A stretch of DNA of 64,000 nt, taken from positions 851,325-915,324 of the forward strand of contig NZ_JAANYN010000001.1 of NCBI RefSeq assembly GCF_011290685.1, read 5' to 3'. Below, one piece after another: positions 9,032 to 17,965 of the stretch. The DNA is from Cyclobacterium plantarum. GTDB lineage: Bacteria > Bacteroidota > Bacteroidia > Cytophagales > Cyclobacteriaceae. The translations under genes and the position numbers were made by a program. The notes under the pieces were generated by a model that was not told the DNA's origin, did not search any database, and saw only the letters and a program-made list of their open reading frames with translations. Within the stretch, counting starts at the first letter, position 1. Every line of letters starts with the position of its first letter.

Positions 9032-10147
9032 ATGGCCAGATACCAATCATTAGACGTATTAAGGGGACTAACTGTGGCTTTGATGATCATTGTCAATACC
9101 CCTGGAGACTGGGGGACAAATTTTTCCCCTTTACTGCATGCTTCGTGGCATGGCCTGACCATCACTGATTTGGTGTTTCCTTCTTTCTTGTTTGTGGTGG
9201 GGAATGCGATGAGCTTTAGCCTAACAAAACTCCAGCATCAGGGACCCGGGATTTATTTTCAAAAAGTGCTAAAACGTACGTTGATCATTTTTGTAATAGG
9301 TCTCTTGCTTACGGCATTTCCCTTTTTCAGGCTATCCGAGGCTGGAGTTATCCCCTATGATTTTAGTAAAATCCGGATTTTGGGCGTTTTGCAAAGAATT
9401 GCCTTGTGTTATGGCATAGCAGCAAGTCTCATTTATTTTTTTAAGCTCAGAGGCAGTTTGATCATTGGCGGTGTATTGTTGCTTGCCTATTGGTTGCTGA
9501 TGTATCTTTTTGGAGCGGTAGGACCAGACCCTTATACATTGGAGGGAAATGCTGCAAGGAAATTGGATCTTTGGTTGATCGGAGCCGCCAATTTGTATAA
9601 GGGGGAAGGTATTCCATTTGATCCTGAGGGGATTTTGAGCACTTTTCCTGCTGTGGTCAATGTACTTTTGGGTTATGCTATAGGGCTGTTGGTACAAAAG
9701 AAAGGTGGAAAGGTCAGGACGGTCTTGTTATTACTCCTGCTGGCCTCCGTGCTTTTGCTTTCCGGCTATCTCTGGGACTTCTTCTTTCCGATAAATAAAA
9801 AAATCTGGACCAGTTCTTTTGTATTGGTAAGTGTAGGCTATGCCACGGCCCTGCTGGCAGTTCTTATGTATGTATTGGAGGTGATGAAGTGGAAGAATTG
9901 GTCCTATTTTTTCGAGGTTTTTGGAAGAAACCCACTCGTTTTGTATGTGCTTTCCGGGGTTTTGGTTCGGATAATGTTGATGGTAAGAATTGGAGATCAG
10001 GCATTTAAAACCTGGGCCTATCAAAGTCTGTTTGTCCCGTATTTTCCACCCAAAACAGCCAGTCTGGTTTTTGCAGTTTGTTTCATGCTGCTCGTTTGGC
10101 TGGTAGGCTGGTGGATGGACAGGAATAAATGGTATGTCAAGGTCTGA
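9032..10147 (+). CDS. NagX/DUF5009-like membrane acyltransferase (copy 2)
   Basis: A second member of the heparan-alpha-glucosaminide N-acetyltransferase/NagX family (371 aa, about 10 membrane segments). It keeps the canonical LDVLRGLTVALMIIVN start, the His-containing HASWHGLTITDLVFPSFLFVVG loop and a C-terminal WMDRNKWYVKV. It is closer to textbook NagX than the copy at 6634. The two are diverged, not a recent duplication. It probably forms a functional set with the GH20-like enzyme. Confidence 0.87.
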   Translation: MARYQSLDVLRGLTVALMIIVNTPGDWGTNFSPLLHASWHGLTITDLVFPSFLFVVGNAMSFSLTKLQHQGPGIYFQKVLKRTLIIFVIGLLLTAFPFFRLSEAGVIPYDFSKIRILGVLQRIALCYGIAASLIYFFKLRGSLIIGGVLLLAYWLLMYLFGAVGPDPYTLEGNAARKLDLWLIGAANLYKGEGIPFDPEGILSTFPAVVNVLLGYAIGLLVQKKGGKVRTVLLLLLLASVLLLSGYLWDFFFPINKKIWTSSFVLVSVGYATALLAVLMYVLEVMKWKNWSYFFEVFGRNPLVLYVLSGVLVRIMLMVRIGDQAFKTWAYQSLFVPYFPPKTASLVFAVCFMLLVWLVGWWMDRNKWYVKV

Positions 10148-10228
10148 AAAGAAAATTTATAGAAAATGACATGTAGTTTGGCATGATTATTAAACTGTAA
10201 TTTCCATTCAATCCTTGATAAACTGTTT

Positions 10229-10492
10229 ATGAAAAAGAAAAATAAAGAAGACCTGCAATCACTTCTGATTGTTGGAGGAACATTATTGGGATCATTTTTG
10301 ATCAAAAGGGCATTGGAAAAAACATGGGAGAAAACCACCGGGAAGGAGGCACCCAAGAACCCCTTCAATCACAACAACTCCCTCAAAGAAGTTCTGGCCT
10401 GGACCATCACAACAGGGGTATTGGTAAGCGTCACAAAAGTGTTTATTCGGTGGGGCCTAACCAAAGGATCTGACAAGGCTTTGAGTAGCTAG
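10229..10492 (+). CDS. DUF4235-like small membrane protein
   Basis: An 87-residue basic protein with two hydrophobic stretches (LLIVGGTLLGSFLI and AWTITTGVLVSVTKVFI) separated by a KTTGKEAPKNP linker, the pattern of DUF4235. Function is unknown. It stands alone, 81 bp after the NagX-like gene. Confidence 0.7.
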   Translation: MKKKNKEDLQSLLIVGGTLLGSFLIKRALEKTWEKTTGKEAPKNPFNHNNSLKEVLAWTITTGVLVSVTKVFIRWGLTKGSDKALSS

Positions 10493-10656
10493 GTTTTCCT
10501 TATTGCAAAATGGATATTGTAATTATCCGTTTTTTGTGCTACCTTAGATAGGTTCACAATCAATTGATTGACAGGTAATTTAGGTTTCAGGGGGATTATA
10601 GGATATGGAAGGAAAAACCAGAATGATCCTGCCATAATCCAAAAAACCAGGTTGCC

Positions 10657-11205
10657 ATGAAGATTTACAGCCTTTTTCTATCCCTTATATTCGCCCATTC
10701 TCTCTTGGCACAAGATTTAACCATTGCTGAACCTGATTTCTCAGGCGTCATCTTGCTTGTCAGGGATTACCAATCAGGAGAGCAATTGGAAAAACAAAAA
10801 GCCGCTTCCGGATCGAAAGCTAGTGTAGGTGCGGCACTTTTTGGAGTTGCCAAAGCAAAAGGCATGAACTTTGTAAATGGAGCTAAAAGTCCGGTTAGAA
10901 TCGACCGGGGAAGTACCATCCGACTGATCGTTAAGGCCAATGAAAATGATCGGGATCCAATGGAAGTGATCAATGTATTTGCCTTGGAGTCTGACCAGGA
11001 TAAAGACAGAAGAATTATTGTTACCGGTACGGTGAATTTTAATAAATCTACCGCTGCAGACATTGATTTTATTCCTTTTCAGGCAACCAAATACCAAAGC
11101 AGTTCCTACCTTCTAGAAATAGCCTCACTACCACCCGGAGAATTTGCATTGACCCTGGATGGCTCCAGGGATGTTTTTAATATGTTTGGTGTGGATGGGG
11201 AATAG
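10657..11205 (+). CDS. Secreted hypothetical protein, 182 aa
   Basis: A clear signal peptide (IYSLFLSLIFAHSLLAQ, cleavage after AQ near 19) precedes a beta-rich domain of about 160 residues with no family I recognise. It contains a Gly/Ala-rich turn (GSKASVGAALFGVAKAKG) near 45-65. Probably periplasmic or surface-exposed. It is followed by 241 bp without a gene. Confidence 0.7.
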   Translation: MKIYSLFLSLIFAHSLLAQDLTIAEPDFSGVILLVRDYQSGEQLEKQKAASGSKASVGAALFGVAKAKGMNFVNGAKSPVRIDRGSTIRLIVKANENDRDPMEVINVFALESDQDKDRRIIVTGTVNFNKSTAADIDFIPFQATKYQSSSYLLEIASLPPGEFALTLDGSRDVFNMFGVDGE

Positions 11206-11399
11206 TTACAGGCAATGAAAGATTGGGGCAAACCCTGTTTCCTGAAAACTACCGGTAAGCATTTATCCATCCGACTATAGGCAATCAGAGCGAAATAATT
11301 TTTTTAGTCTGTTCCGCGGCTGTTTTTCCAGGGAGGTAACTATTGTTTTTTCCTTTGAAAACCAATTTTAAGGGCTGGAGAATTACTCAAATTATAAAC

Positions 11400-11428
11400 T
11401 TGCCGGGCAGGGATATTTTTTACCTTTG
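11400..11428 (+). promoter_or_regulatory. Promoter of the aminopeptidase P gene
   Basis: TTG at 11400-11402 and TACCTTTG at 11421-11428 (exact TAnnTTTG) are 18 bp apart, matching the Bacteroidota housekeeping promoter. The ATG follows 18 bp later at 11447. Confidence 0.55.
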
Positions 11429-11446
11429 TAAAAATCAAATGTTTTT

Positions 11447-12736
11447 ATGAGATACCAACCGGCTCCCGCATCCCTATACAAAAAAAACAGAGATAAGATC
11501 CTTGAAAAGCTTCCTTCAAAATCCATTGTTGTTTTTCACTCCAATGATATTTTGCCTACCAATGCAGATGGAACCATGCGGTTCAGACAAAACAATGACC
11601 TGCTCTACCTGTGTGGCATTGACCAGGAAGAAACCATTTTGGTAATTTGTCCGGATTATCCGGATCCATCCCTGCGGGAAATTCTTTTTATTAAACCTAC
11701 CAATGAGCAAATAGCCATTTGGGAAGGACACAAATTCACACAGGAGGAAGCCAAAGCCCTTTCAGGAATTGCCAATATCAAATGGACTTCTGATTTTGAA
11801 TTGATTTTTCAAACCCTGATGGCTTTGAGCAAGCATGTTTTTTTAAATACAAATGAACACCTGAGAGCCGATATCAAGGTACAAACCAGAGATGCGCGCT
11901 TCATTAAAGATTGTAAAGAAAGGTTTCCCTTGCACCAATATCACAGGATTGCGCCAATTATGCACAAATTTCGGTCGGTAAAAGAGCCTGAGGAGATCAT
12001 TCAATTGCAAAAAGCCTGTGATATCACCGAAGATGGATTCAGAAGAATATTGTCTTTCGTTAAACCTGAGGTATGTGAATATGAGATTGAAGCGGAGTAT
12101 ATTCATGAATTTGTAAAACAAGGAAGCAGGGGTTTTGCCTATGAGCCCATTATTGCCTCAGGTAAAAATGCCTGTGTGCTTCATTATATCCAAAACAATG
12201 CGACTTGTAAAGAGGGAGACCTGATTCTTTTTGATGTTGGGGCGGAATATGGCAATTACAATGCAGATATGAGCCGGTCTATACCTGTAAACGGCCGCTT
12301 TTCCAAAAGGCAGCGCCAGGTTTATGATGCTGTGTTAAGGGTACAGCGGGAAGCCATGAACATGTTGAGACCGGGGGTTTCCCTTCAGGAATACCACAAA
12401 GAGGTGGTTTTGATCATGCAGGCTGAGCTGGTGAATCTGGGATTGATAGACCAAACGGACATCAAAAATCAAGCTCCCGAAAAGCCGGCCTACAAAAAAT
12501 ATTTCATGCACGGAACCTCCCACCATTTGGGATTGGATGTGCATGATGTTGGATCCATGCATGAGCCTATTCAGCCGGGAATGGTTTTCACCGTTGAACC
12601 AGGAATTTATATTTTAGAAGAGGAACTTGGAATCAGATTGGAAAACAATATCGTCATCGGTGAAAGCGGATATCGCGATCTGATGAAAAATATTCCCATT
12701 GATCCCGAGGAAATCGAAACCCTGATGCATGAATAA
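11447..12736 (+). CDS. pepP: Xaa-Pro aminopeptidase (aminopeptidase P, M24B)
   Basis: A 429-residue cytoplasmic dimetal peptidase that removes an N-terminal residue preceding proline. The N-terminal creatinase-like domain (1-170) leads into a pita-bread domain with all metal ligands visible: Asp in LILFDVGAEY, Asp in NADMSRS, His in HGTSHHLGLDVHD, Glu in FTVEPGIY and Glu in IRLENNIVI. Length fits the family. It is 15 bp upstream of the Gre-like gene and likely co-transcribed with it. Confidence 0.95.
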   Translation: MRYQPAPASLYKKNRDKILEKLPSKSIVVFHSNDILPTNADGTMRFRQNNDLLYLCGIDQEETILVICPDYPDPSLREILFIKPTNEQIAIWEGHKFTQEEAKALSGIANIKWTSDFELIFQTLMALSKHVFLNTNEHLRADIKVQTRDARFIKDCKERFPLHQYHRIAPIMHKFRSVKEPEEIIQLQKACDITEDGFRRILSFVKPEVCEYEIEAEYIHEFVKQGSRGFAYEPIIASGKNACVLHYIQNNATCKEGDLILFDVGAEYGNYNADMSRSIPVNGRFSKRQRQVYDAVLRVQREAMNMLRPGVSLQEYHKEVVLIMQAELVNLGLIDQTDIKNQAPEKPAYKKYFMHGTSHHLGLDVHDVGSMHEPIQPGMVFTVEPGIYILEEELGIRLENNIVIGESGYRDLMKNIPIDPEEIETLMHE

Positions 12737-12751
12737 ATTATTCTCCCGAAA

Positions 12752-13240
12752 ATGAACTTCAAGCAAGATGAAGCGGGTGCTTTTGAGACTGGCCTAGCAA
12801 TTAAAAGGAAATTGCAGCAGGCGGCCCTGGCAATGGTTCAGGAAAAAATGGATGACTTGAACGATCAGATTGCAGCCCTTCATGAAGCCAGTCAATCAGA
12901 AACCAAAAGCAGTGCGGGAGACAAATATGAAACTGGTAGGGAAAGTATCAACCAAAGTAGGAGTCTGCTGGAAATACAATTGAGTCTTATAGGTCAGTGG
13001 AGGAATAAGCTGAAAAAAATCAGAATTGGTTCTATTTCTCAGGTTTCTGAGGGCGCATTGATTGAACTTAGCGGGGCCTTGATTTGGGTGGCTGTTCCAT
13101 TGGGTAAGCTGGAGCTGGAAGGGAGGGAGATCCAACTGGTGTCAGAAAATTCACCCCTAATTCAGGTACTGGTCTCGAAACGAGAGGGAGAAGGAGCAGT
13201 CTTTCGTGGGCAGCAGATTGAAATCTTGAAAATATGGTAA
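12752..13240 (+). CDS. GreA/GreB-like protein
   Basis: A 162-residue protein with an N-terminal coiled coil (about 15-100, QQAALAMVQEKMDDLNDQIAAL) and a compact C-terminal beta domain. This is the shape of Gre transcript-cleavage factors and their Bacteroidota relatives, which are often misnamed 3-oxoacyl-ACP synthase. It carries DKYETGRESINQS between the helices, a segment conserved in that group. A role at RNA polymerase is inferred from shape only. It sits 15 bp after pepP. Confidence 0.65.
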   Translation: MNFKQDEAGAFETGLAIKRKLQQAALAMVQEKMDDLNDQIAALHEASQSETKSSAGDKYETGRESINQSRSLLEIQLSLIGQWRNKLKKIRIGSISQVSEGALIELSGALIWVAVPLGKLELEGREIQLVSENSPLIQVLVSKREGEGAVFRGQQIEILKIW

Positions 13241-13347
13241 TTTTTAAAGGAAAAATGTATTTATCCATATGATATTCTTTTTTTGATCCAAAAACAGCCT
13301 TTTTGGCATGTGCATTGTTCTTTTTTAGACAGTTTTATATTTAAAAA

Positions 13348-13378
13348 GGATCTTTTTTTCCATCGGATGAAAAGATCC
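13348..13378. terminator. Hairpin between the Gre-like and TonB-domain genes
   Basis: GGATCTTTT (13348-13356) pairs with AAAAGATCC (13370-13378) around a 13-nt loop. It is A/T-rich at the tip and lacks a strong U-run, so it may be a weak terminator or a leader structure of the gene at 13407. Confidence 0.35.
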
Positions 13379-13406
13379 AAATATTTAATTTAAAAATTAA
13401 ACTGTT

Positions 13407-14123
13407 ATGAAGACCATAGTTAGATTTAATCAATTCAAAATAATTTCAGGATTAGTATTAACATTCAGTATGCTTTTCCTCTTCACAACCTTATCAGCAC
13501 AACAGAACGGCGAACAATTGTCGGGAAGTGAGTTGGAGGACATGGAGGATAGAAACATGAACTATTTGATGCAAATCAATGAGATCGTTAAAGATTACCC
13601 TGCCTTTTCCTATTCCTATAAGATGAATGATGGAAAGTTACAGGACGTGGTTGTTACAGGAGTGGACAATGATATTGACAGGAAAAAATTAGAAGTGGTG
13701 CTTTTTGACCTGAAAAGTAATAGAAACAAAATGAAAACCACGGCAAACAGGATGGGTGTCTTTTATTCCGTCGATGAGGAAGCTGAATATAGTGGAGGGA
13801 AAGAAGCCCTGCAAACAGACATAGTAAGCAATTTAAAGTATCCTGAAGAAGCTAAAAACTGGGGTTTGGAAGGAACCATTTTTGTCAAATTTGTAGTGGA
13901 TGAAGATGGATCCATTCCATTTGCAACTACTACCAGCAATATCGAAACCTCTGTAGAAATGTACATGAAAGACCTGGAGCAGCAGGCCATTAAAGCACTG
14001 AAAGCAACTTCAGGTGAATGGGAACCTGCAGAGATTGACAATGTAGAGGTAGCCTCGCTCTCAGTTTTACCGATCACATTTGATTTTGAAAAAAATCCCA
14101 CCTTACCTGCATTGATCAGATAA
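13407..14123 (+). CDS. TonB C-terminal-domain protein
   Basis: A 238-residue exported protein. After a signal segment (VLTFSMLFLFTTLSAQ) it ends in a TonB-type C-terminal domain: LKYPEEAKNWGLEGTIFVKF near 145-165 matches the YP..A...G.EG.V.V.F signature. Such soluble or anchored TonB-like proteins are common in Bacteroidota, some outside transport. It lacks the proline-rich spanning region of classical TonB, so a direct role in energising receptors is uncertain. A terminator follows the stop. Confidence 0.82.
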   Translation: MKTIVRFNQFKIISGLVLTFSMLFLFTTLSAQQNGEQLSGSELEDMEDRNMNYLMQINEIVKDYPAFSYSYKMNDGKLQDVVVTGVDNDIDRKKLEVVLFDLKSNRNKMKTTANRMGVFYSVDEEAEYSGGKEALQTDIVSNLKYPEEAKNWGLEGTIFVKFVVDEDGSIPFATTTSNIETSVEMYMKDLEQQAIKALKATSGEWEPAEIDNVEVASLSVLPITFDFEKNPTLPALIR

Positions 14124-14151
14124 GGAAATTAGAATTAGAACTTAAAATTAA

Positions 14152-14180
14152 ACCGGGCAGGTTATCTGTCCGGTTTTTTT
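14152..14180 (+). terminator. Rho-independent terminator of the TonB-domain gene
   Basis: ACCGGGCAG (14152-14160), a 5-nt loop and CTGTCCGGT (14166-14174) form a 9-bp stem with one G-U pair, followed by a T-run to 14180. It lies 29 bp after the stop at 14123. Confidence 0.85.
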
Positions 14181-14286
14181 GTTGTATAAAGAAATTTTTT
14201 CAAAAAAAGGAACATAAAATCCGGGTTTCCTGGTATGGCCAGGATAGTTATTGGAGAAAATGTTTAAATTTTCTACTTTTAGGCAT

Positions 14287-14520
14287 ATGGAAAAAGAAGG
14301 GCAAGTCAACAATCCGCTTCACGGGATAAGACTAATAGACATATTGGAATATTTGTTGGCCACTTATGGTTGGGAAGAATTGGGCAATAAGATACCGATC
14401 CGTTGTTTTACCAATAATCCCTCAGTGAAATCCAGTCTGACTTTTTTAAGGAAAACCCCCTGGGCAAGGACCAAGGTGGAAGATTTGTATTTGCGGTCAA
14501 AAAAAAGGGCTAATCCATAA
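14287..14520 (+). CDS. VF530 family (DUF2132) small protein
   Basis: A 77-residue protein starting at the ATG at 14287 ([16 protein letters not shown]). The NNPLHG motif, [14 protein letters not shown] and the C-terminal PWAR..VEDLY are the signature of VF530, whose member from Vibrio has a solved small alpha fold suggested to bind DNA. An in-frame ATG at 14251 would add 12 residues unlike the family, so it is not chosen. Confidence 0.85.
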   Translation: MEKEGQVNNPLHGIRLIDILEYLLATYGWEELGNKIPIRCFTNNPSVKSSLTFLRKTPWARTKVEDLYLRSKKRANP

Positions 14521-14701
14521 GCAGTAAAATGTTGTCCGAAAGGGTTGTTAAACATGAAAATATGGTTGATTTCAGAAAATTTTCTCAAAAGGACTGCCTA
14601 AAGCCGGGCTGATCCAGTATATTAATGGATCAATTTTATAATTGAATTCCTTTACATTTTCCCGATTATACATTTACCAATTCAAATAATTCGAAATAAC
14701 C

Positions 14702-16168
14702 ATGAAAAAACCAAAAATGGAAAAACAGGATTCGGGCAGGCGTTCGTTCATTAAGAATGCAGCTATTGCTTCCTCGGTAATTTTTGTCCCCAGGCATGTA
14801 CTGGGTGGAGTAGGATTTACAGCTCCTAGTGACCAGCTGAACCTGGCTGCCATAGGAGCAGGAGGTAAGGGATCCAGCGATATTAAAAATGCCTCGGTCA
14901 ATGGCAGGGAGCGTGTAGTAGCCCTCTGTGATGTGGACTTTTCAGGTTCCGCTTCCCGTTCGGTAGAGAATTTCCCCAATGCAAAGCGCTATCATGACTA
15001 CCGGGAAATGTTGGATAAAGAAAAGGACATTGATGCGGTAACCATCTCTACCCCTGATCATGTTCATGGTCCTGCCGCCGCCTATGCCATGGAGCGTGGT
15101 AAGCATGTATATGTACAGAAACCCATGACCCACAATATCAGGGAAGCAAGAATGCTTACCGAGATGGCGAGAGAACAGAAGATTGTAAGCCAAATGGGCA
15201 ACCAGGGTGGCTCCAATCCCTTACTGAATATGGTGCAAAAGTGGATTGATGATGATAAAATAGGCAAGGTGTCCAAAGTACAGGTCTGGACCAACCGTCC
15301 TGTATGGCCTCAGGGAATACCCTTCCCAGAACCCGCACCCTCCAAAAAACCGGATGACCTGCATTGGGACCTCTGGTTAGGCCCGTCCGAATATATTCCG
15401 TATACACCGAATCTACACCCTTTCAACTGGAGAGGCTGGTGGGATTATGGAACCGGTGCCTTGGGAGATGTGGGGTGCCACCTGATTGATATTCCTTTCC
15501 GAACCCTGGGCTTAATGTATCCCACTGATGCCGAATGTAGTGTGGCTTCCATATATACCGATATGTGGACAGCAGATTATTATCCCAAAGGTTGTCCCCC
15601 TGCTTCATTCATTACCCTCCATTTTGATGCCACATCAAAAAGCAAATCTCCCATAGAGATGACCTGGAGTGATGGTGGTATCAGGCCTTCCCATCCGGAT
15701 ATTATTCCAGCAGATGATGATATTGGAGGAAAGAACAGTGCAAATGGTGTCCTGATTATTGGAGAAAAGGGAATCATTTCAACCAATATCAACGACAGTT
15801 CTCCACTGATGCCCAAACTGTACCTGAATGACGGTACCACTGAATTTGGTCCTGAGGTGGAGGATAATGAGGAGCCTGAATACGGGCATCAGCGCAAATG
15901 GGTAGATGCCTGTAAAGCCGGATACAACAGTTCTGAGCACAAAGGCCTGACCTCTTCATTCGATTATGCGGGACCAATGACAGAAACCGTTCTGATGGGT
16001 AATTTGGCCATCAGAAGTTACATGTTGAGAAGAGAAAACAGCAATGGACAGGCAGAATTCTTCGGCCGTAAGAAATTATTATGGGATGGAGAAAACATGC
16101 GCATTACCAATTTAGAAGAGGCCAATCAGTTTGTAGGCAGAAATTACAGGGAGGGGTTTAAAGTTTAA
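14702..16168 (+). CDS. Tat-exported Gfo/Idh/MocA oxidoreductase (1)
   Basis: A 488-residue NAD(P)-dependent oxidoreductase acting on a sugar or derivative. A twin-arginine signal (RRSFIKNAAIASS, residues 13-25) sends it out of the cytoplasm folded. The Rossmann GAGGKG is near 58, and the catalytic EKP motif is changed to QKP (YVQKPMTHN) near 140, as in many exported Bacteroidota members. The C-terminal half carries WRGWWDYGTGALGDVGCHLID, typical of the family. It faces a second homologue across a bidirectional terminator. Confidence 0.9.
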   Translation: MKKPKMEKQDSGRRSFIKNAAIASSVIFVPRHVLGGVGFTAPSDQLNLAAIGAGGKGSSDIKNASVNGRERVVALCDVDFSGSASRSVENFPNAKRYHDYREMLDKEKDIDAVTISTPDHVHGPAAAYAMERGKHVYVQKPMTHNIREARMLTEMAREQKIVSQMGNQGGSNPLLNMVQKWIDDDKIGKVSKVQVWTNRPVWPQGIPFPEPAPSKKPDDLHWDLWLGPSEYIPYTPNLHPFNWRGWWDYGTGALGDVGCHLIDIPFRTLGLMYPTDAECSVASIYTDMWTADYYPKGCPPASFITLHFDATSKSKSPIEMTWSDGGIRPSHPDIIPADDDIGGKNSANGVLIIGEKGIISTNINDSSPLMPKLYLNDGTTEFGPEVEDNEEPEYGHQRKWVDACKAGYNSSEHKGLTSSFDYAGPMTETVLMGNLAIRSYMLRRENSNGQAEFFGRKKLLWDGENMRITNLEEANQFVGRNYREGFKV

Positions 16169-16189
16169 CCTTTTTCTTCCTGATAATGA

Positions 16190-16226
16190 AAAAAACTCCA
16201 CCGGGAAAAAGCTGGTGGAGTTTTTT
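16190..16226. terminator. Bidirectional terminator
   Basis: A perfect 13-bp stem, AAAAAACTCCACC (16190-16202) with GGTGGAGTTTTTT (16214-16226), and an 11-nt loop. T-runs on both strands serve the two convergent oxidoreductase genes. Confidence 0.92.
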
Positions 16227-16231
16227 ATTAA

Positions 16232-17599
16232 TTATACAGATCTTGGATCTGGATGCTGAAAGGGAGCCCGGTAGGGCCTTCTCAATAACCGTGTGGCTTC
16301 TGCATCGTCCCTGACAATCATTTTATCGGGGTCATAGGCCAATGGTCTGCCTAATTCCATGGAAATATTGGCCAGGATACAACTGGCAGTAGAAATATGT
16401 CCTTCTTCTATGTCGGCCACCGGACGGCCACCCTGTTCTATTGCCATCAGAAAATCCCTCATGTGGTCTCTGGTTGCAGGTGCGGCATGGAGCTCGATGT
16501 CCTTTTCATTCAGGTCTTCAGGATATTTTTCCCTTTCATAGACCACATCTCCCCTGATGGGCTCACCACCCCCCTGGGGAATAAATTCATATTTCATGAC
16601 TGAAGCTTTCAGCGTCCCTTTGTCTCCATAGATTTTATAAGCCCAGGGGTATTCAGGGTCCTGAGCTGTGCCCCAGGAGCGGTGGGTCCAGACACAATCC
16701 AAATCATCGTAATGGAAAGTCGCCGTTTGGGTATCGGCAATGGTTGATTTTCCTCCTTTCTGGACGTAGATGCCACCGGTAGCAAAGACACTCTTGGGCC
16801 ATCCCAGCCCCAATGTCCACCTTACGGCATCAAACATGTGAACGCACATATCTCCGGTAATGCCGTTGCTGTATTCCATCATTGTGCGCCACCAACGCCT
16901 ATGAGGTAGACCATCAAATGGCCGCATGGGGCCGGGTCCAACCCAGAGATCATAATCGAAAAAATCAGGTACCGGCTGCACTTCAGGACTGCCATTGGCC
17001 CTCATGTGGTAATAGCAGCACATTTCTGCATGGGAAACTTTCCCCAACAATCCCTTATCCACAATATTTTTCTTGGCCTCAACCAGATGCGGGGTACTTC
17101 TTCTTTGGGTGCCGATCTGTACTACTTTATTGTACTTTCTGGCAGCGGCCAATATGGCTTCTCCCTCTATCACATCCACACTGATTGGCTTTTGCAAATA
17201 AACATGTGCACCGGCATGTATGGCATCAATGGCTTGCAGGGCATGCCAATGGTCAGGACTGCCCACCAAAACGATATCCAATACATGCGCATCAAGCATT
17301 TGCCTGTAGTGGTTGTAAGTTTGAGGGGTTTTGCCAGAGGACTGGCGCTGACTGACCAGTTTTGCAGCCTCATCCAATAATTTTTGATCAGGGTCTGCCA
17401 GGGCAAGCACCTCAACTTCCGCTACCTGGATCAGGCGGAACAAATCACTTTTACCGTACCAACCGGTGCCTATCAGGCCTACTTTATAGGAAGCTTTTCT
17501 GGCCTGCAGTCCCATAGCTGGTACACCTACGCTGCCAAGTGCCATTAATGCTGTACCGCCTTTGATGAATTTTCTTCTGTCTATTTTTAAAGGGCTCAT
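16232..17599 (-). CDS. Tat-exported Gfo/Idh/MocA oxidoreductase (2)
   Basis: A 455-residue paralogue-type oxidoreductase. The twin-arginine signal RRKFIKGGTALMALG (8-22) is followed by the Rossmann GTGWYGKS and the same QKP substitution (YLQKPISVD). TGDMCVHMFDAVRW matches the family C-terminal helix. It is convergent with the homologue at 14702, and its start is 366 bp from the divergent FG-GAP gene. The two enzymes differ widely in sequence, so they likely have different substrates. Confidence 0.9.
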   Translation of the reverse strand: MSPLKIDRRKFIKGGTALMALGSVGVPAMGLQARKASYKVGLIGTGWYGKSDLFRLIQVAEVEVLALADPDQKLLDEAAKLVSQRQSSGKTPQTYNHYRQMLDAHVLDIVLVGSPDHWHALQAIDAIHAGAHVYLQKPISVDVIEGEAILAAARKYNKVVQIGTQRRSTPHLVEAKKNIVDKGLLGKVSHAEMCCYYHMRANGSPEVQPVPDFFDYDLWVGPGPMRPFDGLPHRRWWRTMMEYSNGITGDMCVHMFDAVRWTLGLGWPKSVFATGGIYVQKGGKSTIADTQTATFHYDDLDCVWTHRSWGTAQDPEYPWAYKIYGDKGTLKASVMKYEFIPQGGGEPIRGDVVYEREKYPEDLNEKDIELHAAPATRDHMRDFLMAIEQGGRPVADIEEGHISTASCILANISMELGRPLAYDPDKMIVRDDAEATRLLRRPYRAPFQHPDPRSV

Positions 17600-17965
17600 T
17601 GATATATTTTGGTTAACTATTTTAAGCAGTCAATATATAAAATTTATCCCTCAGGTTAAGCCTTTTTAATTTGAATAATGACTTTTAACTGCATTTTCTT
17701 TCAAAGAGCAAATACTTGTAGTATTTTTCAGAAATACTCAAAATGGGGTAGGATGACCCCGGGCTTGTTTCATTCACGAACAATTTGTTCTGCCAAATGG
17801 GCAGATGGTTTAACTTTCCCTTATCCCTATGGTAATGAAAAATGGTACCATTGTGTCAATAGAATGACTGCTTTAGGGACTGCTTATTATTTGAGAATTG
17901 ATCCAAAAACTGTAAATGCGTTCCTAGATTGTATACCTCGCATGTTGAAATTAAATAACCATATC
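17600..17965. other. Divergent intergenic region
   Basis: This 366-bp gap between two divergent genes probably contains both promoters. An open frame runs through it (from 17678) in phase with the FG-GAP gene, but its peptide is rich in Cys/Trp/Phe/Arg and precedes a proper signal peptide at 17966, so I treat it as non-coding. No hairpin or repeat stands out. Confidence 0.5.

Noticed and set aside
17678-17965. In-frame 96-codon extension of the FG-GAP gene
   Set aside because: The added peptide has no family resemblance and would bury the clear signal peptide that begins at 17966.
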